64,000 nt of DNA from an uncultured Clostridium sp. (GTDB lineage Bacteria > Bacillota > Clostridia > Lachnospirales > Lachnospiraceae), in assembly GCA_900542035.1 (NCBI GenBank), contig UQMJ01000001.1, positions 221,660 through 285,659 on the forward strand. Direction: 5' to 3'. This document shows positions 42,863 to 51,751 of the stretch, piece after piece (positions within the stretch are counted from its first letter, which is position 1; every line of letters begins with the position of its first letter). The notes below the pieces were generated by a model, which had not been told where the DNA came from, did not search any database, and saw only the letters and a program-made list of their open reading frames with translations. The translations under genes and the position numbers were made by a program.

Positions 42863-44719
42863 TCAGAACCGGATGTCAGGCTGATAGGTTCTGAGCCAGA
42901 AGTCGATTTGGATCAGATAGGCCATCATCTGGGGAGCTGCCATTAGCTGACCATACCAAGGTTTCCCATAATCGGCGGGACTGGATAAAAAGGCCAGGGT
43001 TTTCTTTTTGTCCAGAAACTGGAGAATCGGAGAAGAGGGATCTGCCAAAATTTCGTGAATCCGTCTGACCAATAAGGTTTCATAAGATTTGTCATAGGTT
43101 TTGGGGTAAGGGGATTTCCGGCGAAACAGCACTTCGTCCGGCAGCTTCCCAACTCCTGCCTGACGCAGAAGACTTTTTACAATGCCGTTTTTCGCCTTCA
43201 TTTCCCAGGGGACATTCCACAGATATTCGATAATGCGCCGGTCGGCAAAAGGCACCCTGGCAGACAGGCCGCAGGCTTCGCTGGTTCGGTTCATCCGGTC
43301 TAGTAAAGTTTGCATAAACCATTCCAGATTCAGATAGGAGATTTCCCTTCTGCGTGCGTCTTCCAGTCCTTCGTTTTCCAGTTTCGGAACCTGTGAGATA
43401 GAAGCTTCATACCGGTTCTGGACATAATCGTCCATAGAAAGTTCAGATAAAAATTCAGGGGACAGCAGGACTTTTCTGGCATTTAAATCCATAGTCCAGG
43501 GGAAGGTGTGGGCCTGGAAACATTCTTTTTTATGAAACCAGGGATAGCCGCCGAAGATTTCGTCTGCACATTCGCCAGTCATGGCGGCCGCAAAATCGGG
43601 AGCCACCTGGGAACAGAAATACAGCAGGGAAGAATCTACATCGGCCATAGCCGGAAGGTCATGGGCGATAACAGAAGCTTCTAACAGGTCAAACTGGGTC
43701 TGGGACGTACATTCCAGAAACTGGTGATCCGATTGGAGAAAATCAGTCATTTTTTCTACGAAAGGCCGATCCTGGGACGGCTGGAAATCATTTGCCTGAA
43801 AGTTCTTGTCATTTCCGGCAAAATCGAAGGAAAACGTTGCAAGAGGGCGATTTTCTGCTTTTGCTTCCTCTGCGCAGATGGCGGAAACCAGGGAAGAATC
43901 AACGCCGCCGGATAAAAAAGAGCAGACAGGACCAGAATGGCGGAACTGGCGTCGGATGGCGTCTTCTAAGAGAAAGCCGGTTTTGTCAACAGTGGTTTGA
44001 AAACTGTCTTCATGGGGGCGGCTTTCCAGCTGCCAGTAAGCATGAAGAGACACACCATCCTGGGAGCAGAAGAGAAAATGGGCAGGCGGCACTTCCTGGA
44101 TTCCCGAAAATACACCGGTTCCTCTGGTTTTTGCAGGCCCGATACTGAAAATTTCATTGAGACTGTTTTTATCAAGGACCGGACGGATTTTGTCAAAGGC
44201 AAACAGGCCTTTTAATTGGGAAGAAAAAACCAGGGTTCCCTCTTTAACAGAGTAAAAAAGAGGCTTAATGCCAGCGTGATCTCGGTAAAGGATCAGCCGG
44301 TTGTTGGGAACGTCCATGATGGCAAAGGCAAAAGCGCCGTTTAATTTCTCTGCAAAGGATGGGCCGAATTCCAGGTAAGAAGTTAAAAGGATGTCTGCAT
44401 CAGAGGAAGGATCAAACGCTCTTTTCCTGGAGGTTAACTCAGCAGATAATTCCGGCGCGTTGTACAGTTCTCCATCCAGCACAATTCCAAAGGTCTGGCC
44501 GCAGTCTCTTTTGATTAGCGGCAAGACAGGCAGACTGGCAGAGGAAAACTCTGTCTGGGCCAGGCCAAAGTGGTCAGAAAGAAACGAACTGCTTTTTTGG
44601 ATAAGATGCGGAAAGGCCGTTTCAAAAGCCTGGGTCATATCATCCAGGTAGTGAAGATACCGGCCTTTTTCTTTTGTAAAGATAACTTCCGGATGGAAAA
44701 ATCCCATAATTTTTCCCAT
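42863..44719 (-). CDS. Asparagine-synthase-like protein lacking the glutaminase cysteine
   Basis: A 618-residue AsnB homologue. The synthetase domain is intact: CSFLSGGVDSSLVSA holds the ATP-pyrophosphatase loop (Ser270), and TGECADEIFGGYPWF and EACGLSARVPFADRRIIEYL follow. The N-terminal glutaminase domain is degraded. AsnB starts MCGI, with Cys2 as nucleophile; this protein starts MGKIMGFFHPEV. The usual HRGPD and RLSI segments are also missing, though DGELYNAPEL and SDADILLTSYLEFG remain. AAAGGAG directly precedes this start. It may use free ammonia or make an amide or adenylate other than asparagine. Preceded by a permease gene 31 bases upstream, suggesting cotranscription. Confidence 0.85.
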   Translation of the reverse strand: MGKIMGFFHPEVIFTKEKGRYLHYLDDMTQAFETAFPHLIQKSSSFLSDHFGLAQTEFSSASLPVLPLIKRDCGQTFGIVLDGELYNAPELSAELTSRKRAFDPSSDADILLTSYLEFGPSFAEKLNGAFAFAIMDVPNNRLILYRDHAGIKPLFYSVKEGTLVFSSQLKGLFAFDKIRPVLDKNSLNEIFSIGPAKTRGTGVFSGIQEVPPAHFLFCSQDGVSLHAYWQLESRPHEDSFQTTVDKTGFLLEDAIRRQFRHSGPVCSFLSGGVDSSLVSAICAEEAKAENRPLATFSFDFAGNDKNFQANDFQPSQDRPFVEKMTDFLQSDHQFLECTSQTQFDLLEASVIAHDLPAMADVDSSLLYFCSQVAPDFAAAMTGECADEIFGGYPWFHKKECFQAHTFPWTMDLNARKVLLSPEFLSELSMDDYVQNRYEASISQVPKLENEGLEDARRREISYLNLEWFMQTLLDRMNRTSEACGLSARVPFADRRIIEYLWNVPWEMKAKNGIVKSLLRQAGVGKLPDEVLFRRKSPYPKTYDKSYETLLVRRIHEILADPSSPILQFLDKKKTLAFLSSPADYGKPWYGQLMAAPQMMAYLIQIDFWLRTYQPDIRF

Positions 44720-44749
44720 AATAAGACTCCTTTCTGCAAGAAAAACAGG

Positions 44750-46147
44750 TTATAAGAGGAAACAGGCGGCAAGGAACGTACAGAAAAATCCGATGAGAAC
44801 CGGCACAAGATTTTTCCTTGCAAGTTCCAGAGGGCTGACGTTGCAGATGGCAGCAACAGGAATTAATCCCCAGGGAACAATGGTGCCTCCGCCAACAAAA
44901 ATCGCGGCAATTTGTCCGAGGGAGGCCAGGATGGGAACTGAAGCTCCTACTGCGGTTCCAAAGGTATTAGCCAGGGCGCCGGTAAGAGGCAGTCCGGAAA
45001 AACCAGAACCGTCCAGGCCGGTTAAAGCGCCGGCAGCCATTTGGATTCCTGCAATCAGATAAGGATTCAACGGGGCTTTTTCTGCAAGCCAGATGGCCCA
45101 GTCATTTAAAATGCCGCCGGAAAAAGAATCTCCCATAATGGAAGAAATGCCGTCGCCGCCTAAAAAGAAAAAGGCTCCGATGGCAATGACCGGTGCGAAA
45201 ATCCGGATGGCAAATAAGAAACCGTCTGTCAGATAACCGGTAATTTTTTCCAGGGAATCCCGTTTAAATGCAAGGACAGATCCGGCGCACATCAAAAGGA
45301 CGGCAGTTCCGGAAACCAGACTGGTAGCGTCTCCTCCTTTCAGGTTAAAAGCCAGCATGATGCCAATATCTGCAAGAAAACAAATGGGTACTGCTGCTGC
45401 CAGGAGTTTGGCCGGAAGAGAATGGGCTGCCAGAGAGGCAGAAAGTGGAGAGGTACCGGTTTCGTTCGCATTCCTGGAGGAAAGAGGGAGAGAAGAAGCA
45501 GTCATGGATTTCCGGTTCAGGAAAAATGCAGATAAGACAGTGGTCAATCCCATTACCCAGAAGACAGGGCGGCCTTCGCTTAAAATCTGACTGGCAGAAA
45601 TACCGGCAGCAGAGGCAGAGATAGCAGGGGCGCCCTGGATTACCAGGTCATAGCTTAAGGCGATTCCATGACCAAACAGGTTCATGGCCATGGCAGCAGC
45701 CAAAGGCGTCAGTCCTGCCCGCACGGCAAAGGGAAGCATAATGGCTCCCACTAAAGCGACGGAAGGAGAGGGCCAGAGAAACAGGGAAAATACCAGCATG
45801 GTAAGCCCCAGAATCCACCAGGTAAGGGAAGGGGTTTTCATAATACGGGACATGGGGCGCATCAGCAGGTAGTCGCTTCCCAGTTCGCTTAAACATTTCG
45901 AAAGTGCGGTAACCAGGGCGATGGTGGCAATGATTTCCATAAATTCCCGACCAGCATACAAAATAGCGTTAAAAACGGTCTGGATGCCACCGCGTATGGT
46001 TCCTAAGCCAGTAAAGCCAAGAAGAAAAAGAAAAGCAATACAGACGGCGGGCGTGTCTTTACGCATGACCATGACGCCCAGGATGACAAAGACCCCGATT
46101 AGATAACAATAATGGACAGGGGTCAGGACAACTGCGGTTTCTAACAT
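44750..46147 (-). CDS. Ion-transporter-superfamily-like permease
   Basis: A 465-residue membrane protein with about 11-12 helices and no recognised ATPase or soluble domain. WPSPSVALVGAIMLPFAVRA, a MNLFGHGIALSYDLVIQGAPA stretch and GLDGSGFSGLPLTGALANTF recall GntP/CitMHS-type secondary transporters with two discontinuous helices. The substrate is unknown. As the first gene of the group permease, AsnB-like and MBL hydrolase, it could import the amine or acid used by the AsnB-like enzyme, or export its product. AGGAG precedes the ATG. Confidence 0.7.
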   Translation of the reverse strand: MLETAVVLTPVHYCYLIGVFVILGVMVMRKDTPAVCIAFLFLLGFTGLGTIRGGIQTVFNAILYAGREFMEIIATIALVTALSKCLSELGSDYLLMRPMSRIMKTPSLTWWILGLTMLVFSLFLWPSPSVALVGAIMLPFAVRAGLTPLAAAMAMNLFGHGIALSYDLVIQGAPAISASAAGISASQILSEGRPVFWVMGLTTVLSAFFLNRKSMTASSLPLSSRNANETGTSPLSASLAAHSLPAKLLAAAVPICFLADIGIMLAFNLKGGDATSLVSGTAVLLMCAGSVLAFKRDSLEKITGYLTDGFLFAIRIFAPVIAIGAFFFLGGDGISSIMGDSFSGGILNDWAIWLAEKAPLNPYLIAGIQMAAGALTGLDGSGFSGLPLTGALANTFGTAVGASVPILASLGQIAAIFVGGGTIVPWGLIPVAAICNVSPLELARKNLVPVLIGFFCTFLAACFLL

Positions 46148-46264
46148 AATGATACTCCTGATTTGGGTTCTAGTTTAACATATGTCTGATTTCTTCCGGC
46201 TGTGCGGCTTGACAGGGAAAAAAAAGCGGGTTACAATATGCCCGAATGAATGGGAGGTTTTGTA

Positions 46265-47149
46265 ATGAATCGAAAAAAATGGATTTTGGATGTGGTGCTG
46301 ATCCTGGCCGCAAATACCATGTATGCACTGGGCGTTGTCATGTTTCTGCTCCCGAACGGCTTTATTATGGGAGGAACCACAGGCCTGGCCCTGGCGGCGC
46401 AGAACTATTTCGGCATCCCGATTACCAGCTTTGTCTCGGTATTTAATATTGGAATGTTTTTGGTGGGAGCTTTGATTCTGGGCAAAAAATTTGCCATGAC
46501 CACAATTTTAAGCACATTTTACTACCCGTTTATTTTAGGTGTGCTTCAAAAAATCCCCCAGCTTCCCCAGACGGGCGTAGATATGATTTTAGGCGCAGTA
46601 TTCGGCGGCTGCATGATTGGAATCGGCATCGGAATCGTGATCCGCTGCGGAGCTTCTACAGGAGGAATGGATATTCCGCCTCTGTTAATCCGCCGCTTTT
46701 TTGGAATTCCGGTTTCCGTTACCATGTATGGATTTGATGTGCTGATCCTGCTTTTGCAGGCGTCCTTCTCTGACCGGACCCAGATCCTTTACGGAATTTT
46801 ATTGGTCCTGCTGTATACAATGGTTTTGGAAAAAGTACTGGTAATGGGAGAGGCAAAGACCCAGGTAAAAATTGTCAGCAGCAAATACGAAGAAATTAAC
46901 GATATGATTATTCGGGATTTAGACAGGGGTTCCACCCTTCTTTATGGGGAAACCGGATTTATGCGGGAAGAACGGCCGGTATTGTTAACCGTAATTTCCA
47001 ACCGAGAACTGACCAAGCTGAATCGGGCTGTCCAGGAAATCGATCCGGAAGCCTTTTTGGTAATCAGCCAGGTAAAAGAAGTAAAAGGCAGGGGTTTTTC
47101 TACCCAGAAAATCTGGGCAGAAAGAGAAAAACGCCTGCAGGAACCGTAA
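46265..47149 (+). CDS. YitT family membrane protein
   Basis: A 294-residue protein with five or six helices (DUF161 repeats) followed by a cytoplasmic DUF2179 domain (about residues 205-290, with SRELTKLNRAVQEIDPEAFL-like content). GFIMGGTTGLALAAQNYFGI and IRCGASTGGMDIPPLLIRR are family hallmarks. The role is unknown. The ATG with GGGAGG seven bases upstream is used; an earlier in-frame ATG lies ahead of that site. The gene ends two bases from the convergent next gene. Confidence 0.9.
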   Translation: MNRKKWILDVVLILAANTMYALGVVMFLLPNGFIMGGTTGLALAAQNYFGIPITSFVSVFNIGMFLVGALILGKKFAMTTILSTFYYPFILGVLQKIPQLPQTGVDMILGAVFGGCMIGIGIGIVIRCGASTGGMDIPPLLIRRFFGIPVSVTMYGFDVLILLLQASFSDRTQILYGILLVLLYTMVLEKVLVMGEAKTQVKIVSSKYEEINDMIIRDLDRGSTLLYGETGFMREERPVLLTVISNRELTKLNRAVQEIDPEAFLVISQVKEVKGRGFSTQKIWAEREKRLQEP

Positions 47150-47151
47150 GT

Positions 47152-47640
47152 TTACTCGGTACAGAATACGACAACCTCTTCGGGGACAGCCAGGGCAGGA
47201 ATGCTCTTTGTAGAAGCAGTATACAGCGCCAGCAGAAGGCTTCCGCCTGGAATTTGGCCGAGTTTTTGCCCATTTGGAGTGACGATGTCCGTATCCGGCT
47301 GGGGAGTCAATTGGAGCGTACCGTCGGGGTTTAACAGATTCTCGTCAAAAACGTCTAAAACGGCTGTTGTGCCGATTTTTGTTTCGACGATGGCCAGAGC
47401 GGTATAGCGGGGAGGATAAATAAGGGGCACAGGGGCATTTGGATCATAAAAGGCAGTAATCAGATCGCCCTGTTCCAGTGAATGACAGTCGTAAACATAG
47501 GTATTTGAAGTCAGAAGGAGAGAGACGGGACCGTCATGGGTGTCTAATTCAATGAGAAAGGAACACATATGACTGCGTCCTTCCTGGGCCAGATTCCGGA
47601 TAGAGGAAACGGATCCGGTAATAAAAGGAAAAGAATTCAT
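47152..47640 (-). CDS. Hypothetical protein of 162 residues
   Basis: A 162-residue beta-rich protein of no recognised family. It has no signal peptide and no transmembrane helix. Notable parts are GPVSLLLTSNTYVYDCHSL, a FYDPNAPVPLIYPPRYTALA stretch and the C-terminal IPALAVPEEVVVFCTE. The first 120 residues look like a nucleic-acid- or ligand-binding beta barrel, but this is only an impression. GGAGG lies five bases before the start; a TTG 12 bases upstream is less likely. Confidence 0.72.
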   Translation of the reverse strand: MNSFPFITGSVSSIRNLAQEGRSHMCSFLIELDTHDGPVSLLLTSNTYVYDCHSLEQGDLITAFYDPNAPVPLIYPPRYTALAIVETKIGTTAVLDVFDENLLNPDGTLQLTPQPDTDIVTPNGQKLGQIPGGSLLLALYTASTKSIPALAVPEEVVVFCTE

Positions 47641-47697
47641 AAAAACCTCCAATAGGCTGATGCTATGTTTAATATATGATGAAAAAGGAGAATGGTT

Positions 47698-48276
47698 ATG
47701 ACAACACAGATTACCAGAGAAGAGGCGCTTGCCTTATTAAAAAAGTACAACCAGGAGCCGTTTCACATCCTTCATGGATTGACGGTAGAAGGCGTTATGC
47801 GCTGGTATGCAAATGAACTGGGATATCAGGAGGAAGAAGCGTTCTGGGGACTGGCCGGTCTGCTTCACGACGTAGATTTTGAACAGTATCCGGAAGAACA
47901 CTGCAAGAAAGCGCCGCAGCTGCTGGCAGAAATAAAAGCAGAACCAGAGCTTGTCCACGCAATCTGCAGTCATGGTTATGGATTGTGTTCAGACGTAGAG
48001 CCGGAACATGAAATGGAAAAAGTCCTGTTTGCAGCAGATGAACTTACCGGCCTGATTGGGGCGGCAGCCCGTATGCGCCCATCCAAAAGCGTCATGGATA
48101 TGGAAGTTTCCAGCCTAAAGAAAAAATTTAAAGACAAAAAGTTTGCGGCAGGATGCTCCAGGGACGTGATCAGGACGGGGGCAGAAAAGCTGGGCTGGAC
48201 ATTGGAAGAATTAATGGAAAAGACCATCCAGGCAATGCGTTCCTGCGAAACAGCCGTAAATGAACAGATGAACTAA
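47698..48276 (+). CDS. HD-domain (HDIG-like) protein
   Basis: A 192-residue HD-superfamily hydrolase. Metal ligands appear as HILHGLTVEGVM, then LAGLLHDVDFEQYP (the HD pair), then HAICSHGYGLC and FAADELTGLIGAAARMRPS. This arrangement is common in clostridial hydrolases of unknown substrate. AGGAG is too close to the ATG at 47692, so the ATG at 47698 is preferred. It is followed by the aspartate kinase promoter. Confidence 0.88.
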   Translation: MTTQITREEALALLKKYNQEPFHILHGLTVEGVMRWYANELGYQEEEAFWGLAGLLHDVDFEQYPEEHCKKAPQLLAEIKAEPELVHAICSHGYGLCSDVEPEHEMEKVLFAADELTGLIGAAARMRPSKSVMDMEVSSLKKKFKDKKFAAGCSRDVIRTGAEKLGWTLEELMEKTIQAMRSCETAVNEQMN

Positions 48277-48288
48277 GAGAAAAATTCC

Positions 48289-48350
48289 TTGACAGGGGTT
48301 TTATTTGAGAGTATCATTTTCAAAACAGCGTTTTGCGAAAAGGAGAATGA
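48289..48350 (+). promoter_or_regulatory. Aspartate kinase promoter and leader hairpin
   Basis: TTGACA at 48289-48294 and TATCAT at 48312-48317 with 17 bases between. The short leader holds CAAAAC-agc-GTTTTG at about 48321-48335, extended by TTTT/AAAA up to the ribosome-binding site; it could affect initiation. It is too short for a lysine riboswitch. Confidence 0.6.
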
Positions 48351-48352
48351 TT

Positions 48353-49672
48353 ATGAAAAAGGTAGTGAAGTTTGGAGGCAGTTCTTTAGCCAGCGCAAGA
48401 CAATTTAAAAAAGTGGGAGACATTATCCGGTCGGACAAGTCCAGACGGTATGTGATCCCGTCTGCACCAGGCAAGAGAAATGACAAGGATGAAAAAGTAA
48501 CCGATCTGTTATACGAATGCTACGAAGCGGCATCTTCCGGAGCCAGTTATAAAAAGATTCTGGAAAAGATTAAAAAACGGTATACAGATATTATTGACGG
48601 TCTGGACTTAAACTTGAACTTAGACCACGAGTTTGCCAAAATAGAAGAAAACTTCATTGCCAGAATCGGAAAAGATTATGCAGCGTCCAGAGGAGAGTAT
48701 CTAAACGGAATGGTTATGGCAAACTATCTGGGCTATGAATTTATCGACGCGGCCGAGGTGATTTTTTTTGATGAAAAAGGAAACCTGGATGCGGAAGCAA
48801 CCAATAAGGAGCTGGGCGACCGGCTTTCCCATGTAGAGCGGGCCGTTATTCCTGGATTTTACGGTTCTAAGGCAGACGGCAGCATTAAAACCTTTTCCAG
48901 AGGCGGATCGGATATTACCGGTTCCATTGTAGCGAGGGCTATCCACGCAGACCTATATGAAAACTGGACCGACGTGTCCGGATTTTTAGTAGCGGATCCC
49001 CGAATTATCGACAATCCGGAGGTCATTGAAACCATTACCTACCGTGAACTTCGGGAGCTTTCTTATATGGGAGCAAGCGTTCTTCACGAAGACGCTATTT
49101 TTCCGGTGCGCCGCGAAGGAATCCCCATTAACATCCGCAATACCAACCGTCCGGATGACAAGGGAACCCTGATTGTGGAAAGCACCTGCAGAAAGCCGCG
49201 GTATGTCATTACCGGTATTGCAGGCAAGAAAGGATTCTGCTCCATTAACATTGAAAAAGCCATGATGAACGCAGAAGTGGGATTCTGCCGCAAGGTTTTG
49301 TCAGTATTTGAAGACCAGAATATCTCCATTGAACATATGCCGTCCGGTATTGATACCATGACCGTATTTGTCCATCAGGATGAATTTGTAGAGCATGAGC
49401 AGTCGGTAATTGCCGGAATCCATAGGGCGGTGGAGCCGGATGCAGTGGAATTAGAAGCAGATCTGGCCCTGATTGCCGTGGTAGGACGGGGCATGAAGGC
49501 AACCAGAGGAACTGCAGGAAGAATTTTCTCCGCATTGGCACACGCCCGAATCAATGTCAAGATGATCGATCAGGGTTCCAGTGAATTTAATATTATCATT
49601 GGTGTGAAAACAGCAGATTTTGATACGGCAATCAAGGCGATTTACGATATTTTTGTGACGGCAGCGATATAA
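48353..49672 (+). CDS. Aspartate kinase
   Basis: A 439-residue aspartokinase, first step from aspartate to lysine, threonine and methionine. The N-terminus VVKFGGSSLASARQFKKVG and the catalytic KFGGSS lysine are clear; GGSDITGSIVARAIHADLYE carries the aspartate and ATP site. Two ACT domains follow (about residues 295-360 and 375-435), with VVGRGMKATRGTAGRIFSAL in the second, so feedback control by an amino acid is expected. AAGGAG precedes the ATG. The class resembles Bacillus YclM/ThrA-like kinases. Confidence 0.94.
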   Translation: MKKVVKFGGSSLASARQFKKVGDIIRSDKSRRYVIPSAPGKRNDKDEKVTDLLYECYEAASSGASYKKILEKIKKRYTDIIDGLDLNLNLDHEFAKIEENFIARIGKDYAASRGEYLNGMVMANYLGYEFIDAAEVIFFDEKGNLDAEATNKELGDRLSHVERAVIPGFYGSKADGSIKTFSRGGSDITGSIVARAIHADLYENWTDVSGFLVADPRIIDNPEVIETITYRELRELSYMGASVLHEDAIFPVRREGIPINIRNTNRPDDKGTLIVESTCRKPRYVITGIAGKKGFCSINIEKAMMNAEVGFCRKVLSVFEDQNISIEHMPSGIDTMTVFVHQDEFVEHEQSVIAGIHRAVEPDAVELEADLALIAVVGRGMKATRGTAGRIFSALAHARINVKMIDQGSSEFNIIIGVKTADFDTAIKAIYDIFVTAAI

Positions 49673-49676
49673 AGAC

Positions 49677-49713
49677 ATGAGCTGTAGAATGAGAAACCAC
49701 CCAGGAAGTTGCG
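49677..49713 (+). terminator. Weak terminator-like hairpin after aspartate kinase
   Basis: ATGAGCTGT and ACAGCTCAT form a nine-base stem with a long loop (32 bases or so), followed by only a short T-run. It is the only structure between the kinase and the next gene. Confidence 0.4.
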
Positions 49714-49804
49714 GACAGCTCATTTTACAGCTTCTTTCGTATTTCTGCAAAAAGCGGAAATTTGCTGAAGAGGCAATGAAAAAAGGAAAGAGCAAAGAAA
49801 GCAT

Positions 49805-51055
49805 ATGAAAAAAGTAATTGTTGTCGGCGGCGGAGCTGCAGGCATGGCGGCTGCGATTGCAGCTGCGAAAAATGGCCATCAGGTTGAACTTTATGAAAAA
49901 AATGAAAAATTAGGAAAAAAGATTTATATTACAGGAAAAGGCAGGTGCAATGTAACCAATGCCTGTGATGTAGAAGACCTGCTGAAAGGCGTGGTAAGCA
50001 ACAGCCGTTTCCTGTACAGCAGCTTTTATGGATTTACCAATCAGGACATGATGGATCTGCTGGAAGAAGCAGGCTGTCCGTTAAAAACAGAACGGGGCGG
50101 CAGGGTGTTTCCGGTTTCAGATAAATCGTCAGATGTAATCAAAGCCCTTTCCGGCCTGCTTCGGGATCTGGATGTGGAAGTCCATTTAAACCAGGCGGCA
50201 GAAGAACTGATTGTAGAAGAAGAAAACGGACAGAAAATCTGCAGGGGAATCAGGCTTTCCGGCAGATTTGGAAAAGAAATCGGAGCAGACGCCGTCATCG
50301 TGGCTACAGGGGGACTTTCTTACCCCACTACCGGTTCTACAGGAGACGGTTATGAATGGGCCAGACAGGCAGGCCATCAAGTGGCCAATCTTTCGCCGGC
50401 CCTGGTGCCTTTTGAGACAGAAGGAACGACGGCCCAGAGCCTTCAGGGACTGGCGCTGAAAAACATTGAGGCGATCATAAAGAATGGAAAAAAAGAACTG
50501 TATCGGGAATTTGGAGAAATGCTGTTTACCCATTTCGGCGTCAGCGGTCCTGTGTTGTTAAGCGCAAGCAGTTATTGTGCAAAAGCCATCCAGAAAGGGC
50601 CGTTGACTTTGCTGATTGACTTAAAGCCGGCTCTTTCTGCCGAACAGCTTGATGACCGGATTTTAAGGGACTTTGAAGAGGCTAAAAATAAGCAGTTTAA
50701 AAATTCCCTAAACCACCTTCTTCCGGCTAAAATGATTCCGGTTGTAATTGAAAAAAGCGGTATCCATCCGGACAAGCAGGTCAATGAGATTACCAGGCAG
50801 GAGCGGCAGAGACTGGTAGAAACGATCAAAGGATTTTCCCTGATTCTGACCGGTCTTCGGGGATATAAAGAAGCCATTATTACCCAGGGAGGCATTGCAG
50901 TCAAAGAGATCAATCCCTCTACGATGGAGTCAAAGCTGGTAAATGGCCTTTATTTTGCGGGAGAAGTTCTGGATCTGGATGCAGTAACAGGAGGATACAA
51001 CCTCCAGATTGCCTGGTCCACCGGATGGGCGGCCGGAATGGGAATTTCAGATTAG
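49805..51055 (+). CDS. BaiN/HI0933-family FAD-dependent oxidoreductase
   Basis: A 416-residue flavoprotein. The dinucleotide-binding motif VVGGGAAGMAAAIAA is at the N-terminus, then ITGKGRCNVTNACD and GGLSYPTTGSTGDGYEWARQ, which are typical of the HI0933/YhiN family; BaiN is the bile-acid member. The C-terminal GLYFAGEVLDLDAVTGGYNL contacts FAD. The substrate is unknown, so a bile-acid role is not claimed. It is 19 bases upstream of cmk and probably begins that operon. The start follows AAAGGAAAGAGCAAAGAAAGCAT. Confidence 0.92.
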   Translation: MKKVIVVGGGAAGMAAAIAAAKNGHQVELYEKNEKLGKKIYITGKGRCNVTNACDVEDLLKGVVSNSRFLYSSFYGFTNQDMMDLLEEAGCPLKTERGGRVFPVSDKSSDVIKALSGLLRDLDVEVHLNQAAEELIVEEENGQKICRGIRLSGRFGKEIGADAVIVATGGLSYPTTGSTGDGYEWARQAGHQVANLSPALVPFETEGTTAQSLQGLALKNIEAIIKNGKKELYREFGEMLFTHFGVSGPVLLSASSYCAKAIQKGPLTLLIDLKPALSAEQLDDRILRDFEEAKNKQFKNSLNHLLPAKMIPVVIEKSGIHPDKQVNEITRQERQRLVETIKGFSLILTGLRGYKEAIITQGGIAVKEINPSTMESKLVNGLYFAGEVLDLDAVTGGYNLQIAWSTGWAAGMGISD

Positions 51056-51073
51056 AATGGGGAGGATAGAATC

Positions 51074-51751
51074 ATGTCTTATTTTAATATTGCAGTAGAC
51101 GGTCCGGCAGGAGCCGGCAAGAGCACCATTGCCAAGGCAGTGGCGGCAAAACTTGGATTTATTTATGTGGATACCGGCGCCATGTATCGCGCCATGGCGC
51201 TGTATTTTCTGCGTCAGGGTATTGGAAAAGAAGAGGAAGCGGCGATTTCGGCAGCCTGCGGCCAGGTGGAAATTACCATCCGCTATGAAGACGGAAGCCA
51301 GCAGGTCATTTTAAACGGAGAAAATGTTTCTTCCCAAATCCGAAATGAGGAAGTGGGAAACATGGCGTCGGCTACCAGCGTATACCTGCCGGTTCGGGAA
51401 AAGCTGGTGCAGCTTCAGCAGGAACTGGCAAAAACAGCCAATGTGATTATGGACGGCAGAGACATCGGGACCTGCGTCCTGCCAGATGCCCAGGCAAAGG
51501 TATATTTGACGGCCAGTTCCGCAGTCCGCGCAAAAAGACGGTACGACGAGCTAAAAGAAAAAGGAGTTATGTGTAATTTAGAAGAAATTGAGCAAGATAT
51601 TATCGAGAGAGACTATCGGGATATGCACAGAGAACATTCTCCTTTAAAACAGGCAGAGGACGCGGTACTGGTAGACAGTTCGGATATGACCATTGAAGAA
51701 GTCATTGACGCGATTATAGAGATTGCCAGGAGAAAGGGGTTGAATGCCTGA
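51074..51751 (+). CDS. cmk: Cytidylate kinase
   Basis: A 225-residue CMP/dCMP kinase. IAVDGPAGAGKSTIAKAVA is the P-loop, YVDTGAMYRAMALYFL binds the nucleotide, and MDGRDIGTCVLPDAQAKVYL is the conserved CMP-site region. It supplies CDP for RNA, DNA and lipid synthesis. GGGGAGG precedes the ATG. The stop overlaps the ispH start by one base, so translation is coupled. Confidence 0.96.
   Translation: MSYFNIAVDGPAGAGKSTIAKAVAAKLGFIYVDTGAMYRAMALYFLRQGIGKEEEAAISAACGQVEITIRYEDGSQQVILNGENVSSQIRNEEVGNMASATSVYLPVREKLVQLQQELAKTANVIMDGRDIGTCVLPDAQAKVYLTASSAVRAKRRYDELKEKGVMCNLEEIEQDIIERDYRDMHREHSPLKQAEDAVLVDSSDMTIEEVIDAIIEIARRKGLNA

Noticed and set aside
48289..48352. A lysine riboswitch before aspartate kinase
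   Set aside because: The leader after the promoter is about 35 bases, far too short for the L box.
49805..51055. Naming the flavoprotein BaiN with a bile-acid role
   Set aside because: The HI0933 family is broad and no other bai gene is present, so only the family name is used.
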